Positions 15,487 through 24,565 of a DNA stretch of 64,000 bases are shown here, one piece after another. The stretch is from assembly GCA_016719465.1 (NCBI GenBank), contig JADJYY010000025.1, positions 8,902 to 72,901 on the forward strand, read 5' to 3'. The translations under genes and the position numbers were made by a program. Under the pieces are notes generated by a model. The model was not told the DNA's origin. It saw only the letters and a program-made list of their open reading frames with translations, and did no database searches. The DNA is from Hydrogenophilales bacterium (lineage in GTDB: Bacteria; Pseudomonadota; Gammaproteobacteria; Burkholderiales; Thiobacillaceae). Positions within the stretch are counted from its first letter, which is position 1. Each line of letters begins with the position of its first letter.

Positions 15487-18041
15487 GCGCGCCACGCAAC
15501 GGCGGCGGCCGCATCCTCACCTTCTATTCCTACAAGGGCGGCACCGGCCGTTCCATGGCGGTGGCCAACCTGGCCTGGGTGCTGGCCGCCAACCGCAAGC
15601 GCGTGCTGCTGATGGACTGGGATCTGGAAGCCCCCGGCCTGCACCGCTATTTCCACCCCTTCCTGGCGGACAAGGAGCTGTCCGCCTCGCGCGGCCTGGT
15701 TGACCTGCTGGCGGACTACGCCGACCAGGCCATCCAGCCGCCCCGGGAGGGCGAGGGCGACGACTGGTACCTGCCGCTGACCGACCTGGCGCCCTATCTC
15801 CTGGGCATCAACTTCGCCGGCTTCCCGGAAGGCGGACGCATCGACCTGCTGCCCGCCGGCCGCCAGGGCCCGGGCTACGCCGCCAAGCTGCACGCCTTCG
15901 ACTGGGATACCTTCTACGAGCGCCTGGGCGGCGGCGCCTACCTGGAGGCCATCAAGGCCCGCCTGCGCCAGGACTACGACTACGTGCTCATCGACAGCCG
16001 CACCGGCGTGAGCGACACCGCCGGCATCTGCACGGTGCAGATGCCCGACGTGCTGGTGACCCTGTTCACCTACAACAACCAGAGCATCCGCGGCGCCCTG
16101 GCGGTGGCCCAATCCGCCGTCGAAACCCGGCGCCGCACCTACGGCCAGTTCTCGCGCGAGACCTTCCGGGTGTTCCCGGTGCCGTCCCGCGCCGATCCCT
16201 TCGAGGTGCGCAAGCTGCAACTTCGCCAGGCCTACGCCCGCCGGCTGTTCGACCCGCTGCTGGAACACCTGCCGGAACGCGAGCACAACGCCTACTGGGC
16301 CGGGGTGGAGGTGCCCTACAACGCCTTCCTGAACTACGAGGAAGTGCTGTCGCCGCTGATCTTCAACCCCGACGACCCCAAGTTGCCCCTGGCCTCGGTG
16401 CTGCGCCTGGCGAGCCAGGTCACCGACGGCGACGTCACCCGCTACGACCTGCCCCTGTCGCCGGAGGCGCGGCAGGAACTGCTGGCGGCCTACGAACGGG
16501 TGGACGAACCCCAGCCGGCGGCGGACGCGGCGGCGGAAGCCACGACGGCCGGCGCGACCGCCAGCGCCACCGACAGCGCGACCCCGGCCGACGTGGCGAA
16601 GGAGAGCCCCGCCGACGCCCTGCTGCGCGCCGCCGACACCGTGCTGGGCCAGCTCAACCCGGCCGAACTCGACCTGGCCAACCGCCTGCTGCTGCGCCTG
16701 GTGCGCCTGCCGCGTGGCCAGGAGGCGGCGGGGCTCAAGCGCCTGCTGTTGCCGCTGGACACCCTGCCGGACGAGGAACGGCCGCTGCTGGAGCGCTTCA
16801 TCCAGGCCGGCGTGCTGCGTCTGGCCCAGCCCCAGGAAAAGGGCGGCGTCGCGACGGCGGAGCTCGCCGACGAGGCCCTGCTCGGCCGCTGGCGCCCGCT
16901 CAACGACCAGGCCGAGGCGGAAAAGGCCTTCCTGGAACAGCGCGACTGGATCCAGGCCGCGTGGGAACAATGGCGGCGCGCCGGTCAGCCGGACAGCCTG
17001 CTGCTCGCCGCCCCCCTGGCGGAACAGGCGGCCCGCCTGCTGGACAGCCACGCGCCGCTGCTCAACCGCGATGAAATCGAGTTCATCCAGAGCAGTCGCG
17101 CGTATCGGCGCAAGGAAAGCGAGGCCGACCAGGCCGCCCCACCGCAGGCGCCCGCGCGCCGTTCCGGCATGCCGGCCTGGGGCTGGGCCCTGGCCGGATT
17201 GCTGGTGCTCGGGCTGGCGCTTCTGGGCCCGCGCTGGTGGTCGGCGGAACCGCCAGCGCTCATGCCGCCGGTCGCCACCGACCCCGGTTCCCAGCCGCCC
17301 ACCGTCGACGAAAAGGCCATCGGCTTCAACATCGCCGGCGAGCAGAACCTGGCCGCCGACCGGGTGGACGAGGCCATCCGCAACTTCGACACCGCCCTGA
17401 CCCTGCGCGAGAACTTCCCCGAGGCCCTGTTCAACCGCGCCCGCGCCTTCGAACTCAAGAAGCAGGCCGACAAGGCCATCGCCGACCTGCGCGCCGGCCT
17501 CGAACTGCGGCCGGAGCAGGCCGACGCGCGCCTGCGGCTGGCCGGCCTGCTGGCCCGGGGCAAGGACAAACAGGGCGCCATCCAGGCCTACAAGGCGGCC
17601 ATGACCCTGAACCTGACCCTGGAGCAGCGCCAGGAAGCCAGCAAGGCCCTGGAATGGCTCGATCCCGCGCCCGCCCGGCCCCGGGTCTTCCTGCACATCA
17701 ACAACCGCGGCGACTACAGCTTCGCCGAACGCCTGGGGCTGGAACTGAAGTCCGCCGGCATGCCGGTCAGGGACATCCAGGTGCTGGCCCAATCCACCCG
17801 CGCCGACGTGCGCTACGCCAACGCCGCCGACGAAGACCTGGCGAGCAAGGTGCGCGCCGTCGTGCAGGCCACCCTGGCGCAGGCCGGCTACCCGAAACAG
17901 GTGGAACTGCTGTTCATCGGCGACAAGTTCGACAAGATCCCGCGCGGCACCATCGAGGTCTGGCTGCCGCCGCTGGCCCCACCGGAGCCACCCGCCGAAT
18001 CGCCGATGCAACAGCAGGCCTTCCCCAAGGCGGCGCGCTGA
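15483..18041 (+). CDS. ParA/MinD-type ATPase with TM segment and TPR/LytR_C-like C-terminus
   Basis: An 852-residue protein. Residues about 10-330 are a ParA/MinD ATPase with deviant Walker A KGGTGRS (K18), LMDWDLEAPGLHRYF and VLIDSRTGVSD. Then come a Pro/Ala linker and a helical middle, one TM segment at about 563-585 (GWALAGLLVLGLALLGP), TPRs at about 610-715, and a C-terminal domain resembling LytR_C/SPOR folds (RPRVFLHINN, VRYANAAD). This places the ATPase in the cytosol and the TPR part in the periplasm. Start ATG 15483 has GGAGGG at 15470. Similar ATPases sit beside FxsC-type TIR proteins elsewhere, so it is the likely regulatory hub of the pair. Confidence 0.85.
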   Translation: MSAPRNGGGRILTFYSYKGGTGRSMAVANLAWVLAANRKRVLLMDWDLEAPGLHRYFHPFLADKELSASRGLVDLLADYADQAIQPPREGEGDDWYLPLTDLAPYLLGINFAGFPEGGRIDLLPAGRQGPGYAAKLHAFDWDTFYERLGGGAYLEAIKARLRQDYDYVLIDSRTGVSDTAGICTVQMPDVLVTLFTYNNQSIRGALAVAQSAVETRRRTYGQFSRETFRVFPVPSRADPFEVRKLQLRQAYARRLFDPLLEHLPEREHNAYWAGVEVPYNAFLNYEEVLSPLIFNPDDPKLPLASVLRLASQVTDGDVTRYDLPLSPEARQELLAAYERVDEPQPAADAAAEATTAGATASATDSATPADVAKESPADALLRAADTVLGQLNPAELDLANRLLLRLVRLPRGQEAAGLKRLLLPLDTLPDEERPLLERFIQAGVLRLAQPQEKGGVATAELADEALLGRWRPLNDQAEAEKAFLEQRDWIQAAWEQWRRAGQPDSLLLAAPLAEQAARLLDSHAPLLNRDEIEFIQSSRAYRRKESEADQAAPPQAPARRSGMPAWGWALAGLLVLGLALLGPRWWSAEPPALMPPVATDPGSQPPTVDEKAIGFNIAGEQNLAADRVDEAIRNFDTALTLRENFPEALFNRARAFELKKQADKAIADLRAGLELRPEQADARLRLAGLLARGKDKQGAIQAYKAAMTLNLTLEQRQEASKALEWLDPAPARPRVFLHINNRGDYSFAERLGLELKSAGMPVRDIQVLAQSTRADVRYANAADEDLASKVRAVVQATLAQAGYPKQVELLFIGDKFDKIPRGTIEVWLPPLAPPEPPAESPMQQQAFPKAAR

Positions 18042-18043
18042 GC

Positions 18044-18694
18044 GTGCATATCGAGACCGGCGCCCTGTTCTTCGCCCTGGCAGCCGCCGTGCTGCTGGCG
18101 GCCGCCACCGCCTGGCTGGTGGCCGGCCTGTACCGGCGGCGCATGGTGGCCCTGATGCGCGGCGGTCCGGCGCCCGACCTGGCCGGGGCGGTGGCGCCCG
18201 CTTCCGCCGGCGCGCCCCCGGGCCAGCCCGGCATCCTCGACCTGGCCGCCAACCGGCGCGCCGCCCTGCGCCAACTGCTGGCCCTGGCCGGGCTGTGCCT
18301 GGCGATCGGCCTGACCCAGTCCTGGCTGGCCCTCGTCTTCGTCTACGACGACACGGACATCAGCCTCAACCGCTGGCTGGTGCTGGGCCTGGTCTACGCC
18401 TGGCCCATGGTGCTGGCCTGGGGGCTGGCGCGGCGCTGGTCCTGGGCGCGGGTGCTGGGCGGCGTGCTGGCCTACCTGGCGGCGATGGTCGCCCTGGTGA
18501 TGTGGCGCTCCAACGAGGCGCAAACCCTGGCCGGCGTGGCGGGATGGCTGTCCGGCGCGGTGGCCACCCCCATCGCCGTCACCCTGCTCATCGGCGCCAG
18601 CGGCCGCATCCGCGCCGTCGCCCCCTACCTGCTGCCGCCCTTCCTGCTGCTCGCCACCGCCTGGCTGGGCTCCAGGTCATGGCCGCCGACGTGA
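18044..18694 (+). CDS. polytopic membrane protein of unknown function
   Basis: A 216-residue protein starting at GTG 18044, two bases after the ParA-type stop. One N-terminal TM (FFALAAAVLLAAATAWLVAGL) is followed by a basic/Pro-rich cytosolic stretch and about five more TM helices. Its stop lies 16 bases inside the next gene, so the two are translationally coupled. No family recognised; context makes it a membrane partner of the ParA-TPR protein. Confidence 0.7.
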   Translation: MHIETGALFFALAAAVLLAAATAWLVAGLYRRRMVALMRGGPAPDLAGAVAPASAGAPPGQPGILDLAANRRAALRQLLALAGLCLAIGLTQSWLALVFVYDDTDISLNRWLVLGLVYAWPMVLAWGLARRWSWARVLGGVLAYLAAMVALVMWRSNEAQTLAGVAGWLSGAVATPIAVTLLIGASGRIRAVAPYLLPPFLLLATAWLGSRSWPPT

Positions 18695-20331
18695 ACAACC
18701 CGCCCGCCTGGCTGTACACCCTGGTGGGCCATCTGGGCGCCTGGGGCACCATCCTGTTCTTCGTGTTCGTCCCCTGGCTGGCCCTGGCCTGGCCGGTCTA
18801 CCGCCTGGGCCGCTGGCTGGCCGAGGCCTATCGCGGCAAACGCTTCTCCGACCTGGCCTACCTGTTCGCCGCCTACTGGTTCGTGGTGCTGGTGGCCAAC
18901 ACCCTGCCGGCGGTGGAAGGCGCCGGCCTCGCCGGGCTGACCCAGTTGCTGCCCTGGCTGTGGCTGCCGCTGGCCGCGCCCGCCCTGCGCGGCTGGCTGA
19001 CCTCGCCCGCCGACCCGCGCGGCGGGCCGCCCACCCTGCTGGTGTTGCGCGTGTTCCAGCGCGACGCGGCGGTGGAGCGCCTGTTCGACCAGGTGGTGGA
19101 GCGCTGGCGCCTGACCGGCAACACGGTGCTCATCGCCGGCACCGACCTGATCAGCCGCACCCTGGACCCGGACGACCTGTTCGCCTTCCTCAACGGACGC
19201 CTGGCCCAGCGCTTCATCGCCAGCGAGGCCGAAATCCCGCGCCGCCTCGCCGAGCTGGACCTGAAGCCCGACCCGGACGGCCGCTACCGGGTCAACGAAA
19301 GCTATTGCTTCGACACCACCTGGCAGGCCGCCCTGCGCGCCCTGGTGGCGGCCAGCGACGTGGTGCTCATGGACCTGCGCGGCTTCCACGCCGGCAACCG
19401 GGGCTGCCGCTTCGAACTGGACGTGCTGGCCGAGGCCGCCCACCTGCGCCACGTGGTGCTGCTGTTCGACGCCGCCACCGACCGCCAGGCCGCCGCCCTC
19501 GACCTGGCCGGCGCCCCGTCGGAGCGCTTCGCCTGGATCGAGGCGGGACGGCTGGACGGCGCCAAGACCGGGCGAGTAGGGGCGCTTCCCAGGCCGAGCG
19601 CCGACGTCCAGGGATGGACGCCCGCCGCCGCTGGCCATAATCCCGCGCATACGGACGCAGGGGGCACAGAGAGGGGCTCAAGGCCATGCAGACGCATCTT
19701 CATCAGCTACCGCCGCGACGACGCGCGCGGTTCCAGCGGCCGGCTCTACGACTGGCTGCGCATCGCCTTCGGGCGCGAGCGGGTGTTCCGCGACGTGGCC
19801 AGCATCGGCCCGGGCAAGTTCAGCCTCATCCTCACCCTGGTGGAAGGCGCCGACGTCCCGCCCAGGAACAAGCTGCCCGCCGAACTCCACGAGCTCCTGG
19901 AGTGGAATGCCTACCCCCTGAACGAGGAAGGCTGGGAGGATGACGTGCGCCGTCTGCTGGAGGCGGTCTCCCAGGTATCCGGGCTGGCCCGGGCCGGGGA
20001 CGTGGACACCCTGCTCACCCGCGCCAGCCAGGCCGAGACGCGAATGCAAGCCCTGGAACAGGAAAAACACCTGCAGGCCGACCAGATCCGCGCCCTCACC
20101 GATTCGATCCACGCCCTCACCCGCCAGTTGGCGGAAGCGCCGGGGCGCCACCGGGCCAGCCTGAGCGCCGCTCTGGCCGCTGGCGAAGGGGGAGACCGCC
20201 CAGGCCGAAGCCGAATTCGAACGGGTGTGGAAGCGAGCGCGCCGAAGCCCGGAGCGCGGCGGACCAGGCCTCGCGCCAGGCCGCCGAAGCCGCCCGCCAC
20301 ATCGCCAGCCTGGCCAGACTGGACGACGTGA
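18679..20331 (+). CDS. membrane protein with Rossmann/TIR-like domain, read through into a truncated TIR
   Basis: The open frame gives 550 residues but looks composite. Residues 1-110 contain three TM helices (ILFFVFVPWLALAWPVYRL and others). Residues about 115-300 form a soluble domain (PTLLVLRVFQRDAAVERLFD, ASDVVLMDLRGFHAGNRGCRFELD) of a type I cannot name; its pattern suggests a flavodoxin/TIR-like fold. From about residue 338 the frame runs into a second gene's TIR start (RRIFISYRRDD). The natural end of the first protein was probably near 19570-19680: a TAG at 19577 in the adjacent frame would end it after a one-base shift. So a frame error probably fuses two genes here. ATG 18679 overlaps the upstream gene by 16 bases. 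Confidence 0.55.
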   Translation: MAADVNNPPAWLYTLVGHLGAWGTILFFVFVPWLALAWPVYRLGRWLAEAYRGKRFSDLAYLFAAYWFVVLVANTLPAVEGAGLAGLTQLLPWLWLPLAAPALRGWLTSPADPRGGPPTLLVLRVFQRDAAVERLFDQVVERWRLTGNTVLIAGTDLISRTLDPDDLFAFLNGRLAQRFIASEAEIPRRLAELDLKPDPDGRYRVNESYCFDTTWQAALRALVAASDVVLMDLRGFHAGNRGCRFELDVLAEAAHLRHVVLLFDAATDRQAAALDLAGAPSERFAWIEAGRLDGAKTGRVGALPRPSADVQGWTPAAAGHNPAHTDAGGTERGSRPCRRIFISYRRDDARGSSGRLYDWLRIAFGRERVFRDVASIGPGKFSLILTLVEGADVPPRNKLPAELHELLEWNAYPLNEEGWEDDVRRLLEAVSQVSGLARAGDVDTLLTRASQAETRMQALEQEKHLQADQIRALTDSIHALTRQLAEAPGRHRASLSAALAAGEGGDRPGRSRIRTGVEASAPKPGARRTRPRARPPKPPATSPAWPDWTT

Positions 20332-21656
20332 GCAAGGCGCTGCGTTACTACCGACGCGCCGCCGAACTGGCCCCGGACGATACCTGGACCTGGTTCTATC
20401 TGGGCGACCTCAACATGGCGGCCGGCGATCTTGCTGCCGCCCTGAGTGGCTACGAACAGGCGCGTCAGGTCATTGATCAACGTGCCATTCAGCCGGATGA
20501 AGCGGATGCGCTGGGGGCTGAGGATCGGTCCGGGGCTGGCCGCGAGGGTCGGCCTCGAGACCTGCGCCGCCAACACCGAATGGCAGGACCTGTCGGTGAG
20601 GGATCGGCGACGTGCTGGTGGCCCAGGGCGACGGCCGGGGCGCTGGCCGCCTACCGCCTGGCCTCGCCACCTGGCGCGCGCGCCGGCCAACACCATGAGG
20701 CGACCTGTCGGTGAGCCACAACAGGATCGGTGACGTGCTGGTGGCCCAGGGCGACGGCCCGGGGGCGCTGGCCGCCTACCGCAAGGGTCTGGCCATCCGC
20801 CAAGCCCTGGCCGCGCGCGACCCGGCCAACACCGAATGGCAGCGCGACCTGTCGGTGAGCGATAGGGATCGGCACGTCTGGCCAGGGCGGGGCGTGCGGG
20901 GGGGGCGGGGGCGGGGCCACCTACCGCAAGGTCTGGCCATCGCGAAGCCCTGGCCGCGCGCGACCGCCAACACCAATGGCAGGCGACCTGTCGGTGAGCC
21001 ACAACAAGATCGGCGACGTACTGCTGGCCCAGGGCGACGGTCCGGGGCGCGGGTCGCCTACCGCAAGGGCGGCCTCCAAGCCCTGGCGCGGCCGGCCACG
21101 CCATGGCAGCGCCCTGTCGGTGAGCTGGGGGGGACGTGCTGTCGGCGGCCGGGGCGCTGGCCGCCTACCGCAGGGTCTGGCCATCCAGCCCTGGGCGCGA
21201 CCCGGCCACCTGGCAGCGCGACCTGTCGCTGAGCCGACGGATGGCGACGCTGCTGGCCCAGGGCGACGGTCCGGGGGCGCTGGCCGCCTACCGCAAGGGT
21301 CTGGCCATCGCCGAAGCCCTGGCCGCGCGCGACCCGGCCAACACCGAATGGCAGCGCGACCTGTCGGTGAGCTTTGATCGGATCGGCAACGTGCTGGTGG
21401 CCCAGGGCGACGGTCCGGGGGCGCTGGCCGCCTACCGCAAGGGTCTGGCCATCCGCCAAGCCCTGGCCGCGCGCTACCCGGCCAATGCCAATTGGCAGCG
21501 TGACTTGATCGTCAGCAACGTCAAGCTGGGCAGGGGACCGGGCCGGCTGCGCCGCGCCTGGAGATTGCCGAGGCCATGCGGGAGCAGGGCATCCTGGCGC
21601 CGCGCGATGCCTGGATGATCGAGGACTTCCGGCGGCGGCTGGGCGACGGGTCTTGA
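19686..21656 (+). pseudogene. TIR-TPR protein gene, frameshifted and internally deleted
   Basis: Remains of a TIR plus TPR-array gene. ATG 19686 is one base out of frame with RIFISYRRDD; removing one A near 19690 restores M-R-R-I-F. The TIR jumps from VASIGPGKF to LTLVEGADVPPRNKLP, so about 60-70 residues of the TIR core, including the expected catalytic Glu, are missing. A coiled coil (RASQAETRMQALEQEKHLQ) follows, then TPRs spread over all three frames. The C-terminal helix (EIAEAMREQGILAPRDAWM) ends at TGA 21654. A -10-like CATAAT near 19636 may be its promoter. Decay or consensus error cannot be told apart from sequence alone. Confidence 0.7.
20560..21530 (+). repeat. tandem 150-bp repeat encoding 50-residue TPR units
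   Basis: About seven imperfect copies of a unit encoding GDVLVAQGDGPGALAAYRKG, then LAIRQALAARDPANTEWQRD and LSVSHNRI. The copies at 20711-20868 and 21250-21530 are clean; those between are missing single bases or short blocks and shift frame repeatedly, for example near 20880-20920 where a G-rich run replaces the normal text. Units of this kind are known from TIR-TPR proteins. Confidence 0.8.
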
Positions 21657-21836
21657 GGAAGCGGCGTCGAGCGGACCTGGTCCGCGTCAGGTGGAAGATC
21701 GCGGACAAGACCGCCGGCCGGGCCCTGGGATTCCCGCCCGCGGTCGCGTGATACGCTTGGGTGGCTGCCTGGCACCACGTTCGCCCAGCCGATCTCGTCT
21801 ATATTCCCAAAACCACCAACAACGGAGGATCTCATC

Positions 21837-23009
21837 ATGACCACGCCCCTCGCCGCCCGCATCGCCGCTCCCGGCCCGAAGAAGATCCTCGCCTGCGACG
21901 GCGGCGGCATCCTGGGGCTGATCAGCGTGGAAATCCTGGCCAGGCTGGAGGCCGACCTGCGCGCCGCGCGCAACGACCCGAAGCTGGTGCTGGCGGACTT
22001 CTTCGACTTCGCCTGCGGCACCAGCACGGGGGCCATCATCGCTGCCTGCGTGTCGGCGGGAATGTCCATGGGCGACATCCGCAAGTTCTACGTGGACAGC
22101 GGCGAGCAGATGTTCGACAAGGCGTCCGTCTTCAAGCGCCTGCGCTACAGCTACGAGGACGAGGCCCTGGCGGGGAAGCTGCGGGCCGAATTGAACAGGG
22201 CCCTGGGCCGCGGCGCCGGCGACGCGCCCGCCACCCTGGGCGACCCCGGCCTGCGCACCCTGCTGATGATGGTGCTGCGCAACCACAGCACCGATTCGCC
22301 CTGGCCGGTGTCCAACAACCCGGCCGCCAAATACAACCAGCCCGGCCGCCGCGACTGCAACCTGAACCTGCCCCTGTGGCAACTGGTGCGGGCCAGCACC
22401 GCCGCCCCCACCTTCTTCCCGCCCGAGGTGGTCACCTTCGCGCCGGGCACGCCGGACGAATACCAGTTCGTCTTCGTGGACGGCGGCGTCACCACCTACA
22501 ACAACCCGGCCTTCCTCGCCTTCCAGATGGCCACGGCGGCGCCCTACCAGGTGAACTGGGCCACCGGCGCGGAAAACATGCTGATCGTCTCGGTGGGCAC
22601 GGGAAGCGCGGCCAAGGCCCGGCCGGACATGGAAGCGGGCGACCTGTGGCTGCTGGACCATGCCAAGAGCATTCCCTCCGCCCTGATGAACGCCGCCTCC
22701 GCCGGCTGGGACATGGCCTGCCGCACCCTGGGCGAATGCCGTCACGGCGGCCAGATCGACCGGGAGATCGGCGACATGGTGGCGGCGCCGGGCGCCGCCA
22801 ACTGGACCGGCCCCAAGCAGTTCGCCTATGTGCGCTACGATCCGGACGTGTCGCGCCAGGGGCTGGACAAGCTGGGCCTGGGCGACGTCGACGCGGACAG
22901 CGTGCAGGTCATGGATTCGGTCAAGCACATCCCGGCCATCCAGCGGGTGGGCGCGGCCTACGCCCGGGCCCATGTGCTCACCGCCGAGCACCTGCGGGGC
23001 TTCGTCTGA
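21837..23009 (+). CDS. patatin-like phospholipase
   Basis: A 390-residue cytosolic patatin with the full set of motifs: oxyanion loop DGGGILGL (G22-G24), nucleophile in GTSTGA (S63) and DGG dyad partner in VDGGV (D215). GGAGG at 21824-21828 fixes ATG 21837, and a TATATT box lies near 21799. Bacterial patatins release fatty acids from membrane phospholipids and serve as effectors in several anti-phage systems (for instance CapV in CBASS). No cyclic-nucleotide synthase is present here, so activation would have to come from TIR, ParA or caspase partners (inference). Confidence 0.92.
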   Translation: MTTPLAARIAAPGPKKILACDGGGILGLISVEILARLEADLRAARNDPKLVLADFFDFACGTSTGAIIAACVSAGMSMGDIRKFYVDSGEQMFDKASVFKRLRYSYEDEALAGKLRAELNRALGRGAGDAPATLGDPGLRTLLMMVLRNHSTDSPWPVSNNPAAKYNQPGRRDCNLNLPLWQLVRASTAAPTFFPPEVVTFAPGTPDEYQFVFVDGGVTTYNNPAFLAFQMATAAPYQVNWATGAENMLIVSVGTGSAAKARPDMEAGDLWLLDHAKSIPSALMNAASAGWDMACRTLGECRHGGQIDREIGDMVAAPGAANWTGPKQFAYVRYDPDVSRQGLDKLGLGDVDADSVQVMDSVKHIPAIQRVGAAYARAHVLTAEHLRGFV

Positions 23010-23155
23010 CGCGGGCCTGAAGCGTGCCCGAGGCGGGCCTGAAGTCTGCCAACCGCAGACCTGAAGCGGGCCCGGCGCGCGCCTGACGAGCGCCGGCACG
23101 GGCGCCGGGTCGGCGGCGGGCGCGACGGATGCGGGGATATGAAAGGAGTCGGCCC
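23010..23155 (+). repeat. short GGGCCTGAAG-type repeats upstream of TIR gene
   Basis: This short gap contains a degenerate repeat of about 22 bases: GCGGGCCTGAAGCGTGCC, GCGGGCCTGAAGTCTGCC and ACCTGAAGCGGGCC between 23011 and 23075. It looks like local slippage and has no coding potential. The ribosome site AAAGGAG (23142-23148) of the next gene closes it. Confidence 0.45.
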
Positions 23156-24559
23156 ATGAGCGGAATCTTCATCAGCTATCGCAGGGAAGACGCGGCGGGC
23201 CACGCCGGCCGCCTGTTCGACCGGCTCAAGGCGCGCTTCGGCAAGTCCGCCGTGTTCATGGACGTGGAGGGCATCGACGCCGGCATCGATTTCGTCGAGA
23301 CCATCGACGACGCCGTGAGCACCTGCGATGTCCTGCTGGCCGTCATCGGGCGCGGCTGGCTGGACGCCCGGGACGACCACGGCGCGCGGCGGCTCGACAA
23401 CCCCCAGGACTTCGTCCGCCTGGAAACCGGCGCCGCCCTGAGCCGGCGCATCCGCGTCATCCCCGTCCTGGTGGAAGGCGTGGCCATGCCGCCGGCGGAT
23501 GCCCTGCCCGAGGCCCTCCAGCCCCTGGCCCGGCGCCAGGCCGTGGAACTGCGCGACAGTCGCTGGGAAGCGGATGTGGAGAACCTGATCCAGAAACTGG
23601 AACAGGCCCTGGCCGGCGGCGCCGAAAAACCCGGAAGCGCCCCCGCCAGCCCCCCCGCAGCCCCGGTCGAACCAAGGACGAAGGTTTCCGCCTCCCGCCC
23701 CGGCCTCTGGCTTGCCGGCGCGGCAATCCTGATCCTGGGCGGCATCGGCCTGGGCGTGCTGTTGAATGCCCCGGACGATCCGGGCCCGGCCCGGCCCCGG
23801 GCCGCCGCGGACGCCGTTCCCGCCACCGCTCCCGCCGCCCGGCCGCCGGTGGTGAAGACACCGGAAGCGGCAAGGGCAGTACCCAAGGTTCAGGCCCAAA
23901 AGCCCGATCCCGCGCCACCGGTAAAACCCGCCGTGGCCGCGAGGACCGACGAACCGCCCGCTACCGGGAACAAGCTCGGCGCCAAGGCGGCGGCGGGGGA
24001 ACCCCCAGCGACGGTCGCCATCAACCCGGCGCCCGCGGACAAGCCCCGGCCTCCCGCCCAGGAAGCCACACCCGCAGCCACAGCCGCGCCCCCCGCCGCG
24101 AAACTCCCGAAGGTCGCCGTCTATACCCTGGGCGTGCCCACCCGGCGGGCGTTCTGGAACCGGGAGGAAGGGCCGGGCTACAGCGCCAGGATGGCCGCCC
24201 TGTTGCGGGAAACGCTGTCGGAACAGTCCCGGCGCAACCTCCGCCTTGCCACCGGCCCCCATGGCGAGGCGGTGGAAGCCCTGTTCGCGGGCAAGCCGCA
24301 AGCCCTGCGCGAGGCCTGCGACAGCACGGGCGCCGGCGTGCTGTTCGCGGCCATGGCCCGGGAGGGGTTCAGCATCTCCACGGCGGAGAGCGCCTTCTGG
24401 CCGGAACTGCGCCTCGTCGCCATCGCCTGCGACGGCGGCGAGCGCCATGAGCGCGGCGCGAACCTGTCGCCCCGGCGGGATGAGGCGTTCCCCTTCGCCG
24501 AGGACATGGCCAGGGCCATGACCGGCTTCGTCCGGGAAAATCTTCACTTGCTGAGGTAG
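23156..24559 (+). CDS. TIR - TM - C-terminal CsgG/TolB-like domain protein
   Basis: A 467-residue bitopic protein. TIR domain at 1-150 (FISYRREDAAGHAGRL, FMDVEGIDAGIDF, VLLAVIGRGW, putative catalytic E90 in FVRLETGAAL). One TM at about 183-204 (LWLAGAAILILGGIGLGVLL). A long Pro/Ala linker to about 315. C-terminal domain 320-467 (KVAVYTLG, YSARMAALLRETLSEQSRRN) resembles CsgG/TolB-N-like alpha/beta domains. With no signal peptide, the TIR should be cytosolic and the C-terminus periplasmic: a sensor-effector layout. ATG 23156 has AAAGGAG upstream; it is 6 bases from the next TIR gene. Confidence 0.86.
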   Translation: MSGIFISYRREDAAGHAGRLFDRLKARFGKSAVFMDVEGIDAGIDFVETIDDAVSTCDVLLAVIGRGWLDARDDHGARRLDNPQDFVRLETGAALSRRIRVIPVLVEGVAMPPADALPEALQPLARRQAVELRDSRWEADVENLIQKLEQALAGGAEKPGSAPASPPAAPVEPRTKVSASRPGLWLAGAAILILGGIGLGVLLNAPDDPGPARPRAAADAVPATAPAARPPVVKTPEAARAVPKVQAQKPDPAPPVKPAVAARTDEPPATGNKLGAKAAAGEPPATVAINPAPADKPRPPAQEATPAATAAPPAAKLPKVAVYTLGVPTRRAFWNREEGPGYSARMAALLRETLSEQSRRNLRLATGPHGEAVEALFAGKPQALREACDSTGAGVLFAAMAREGFSISTAESAFWPELRLVAIACDGGERHERGANLSPRRDEAFPFAEDMARAMTGFVRENLHLLR

Positions 24560-24565
24560 CCCGCC

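Noticed and set aside
20560..21530. CRISPR-like regular repeats
   Set aside because: The repeat unit is 150 bases, codes for a TPR motif and has no spacers; it is a tandem protein repeat.
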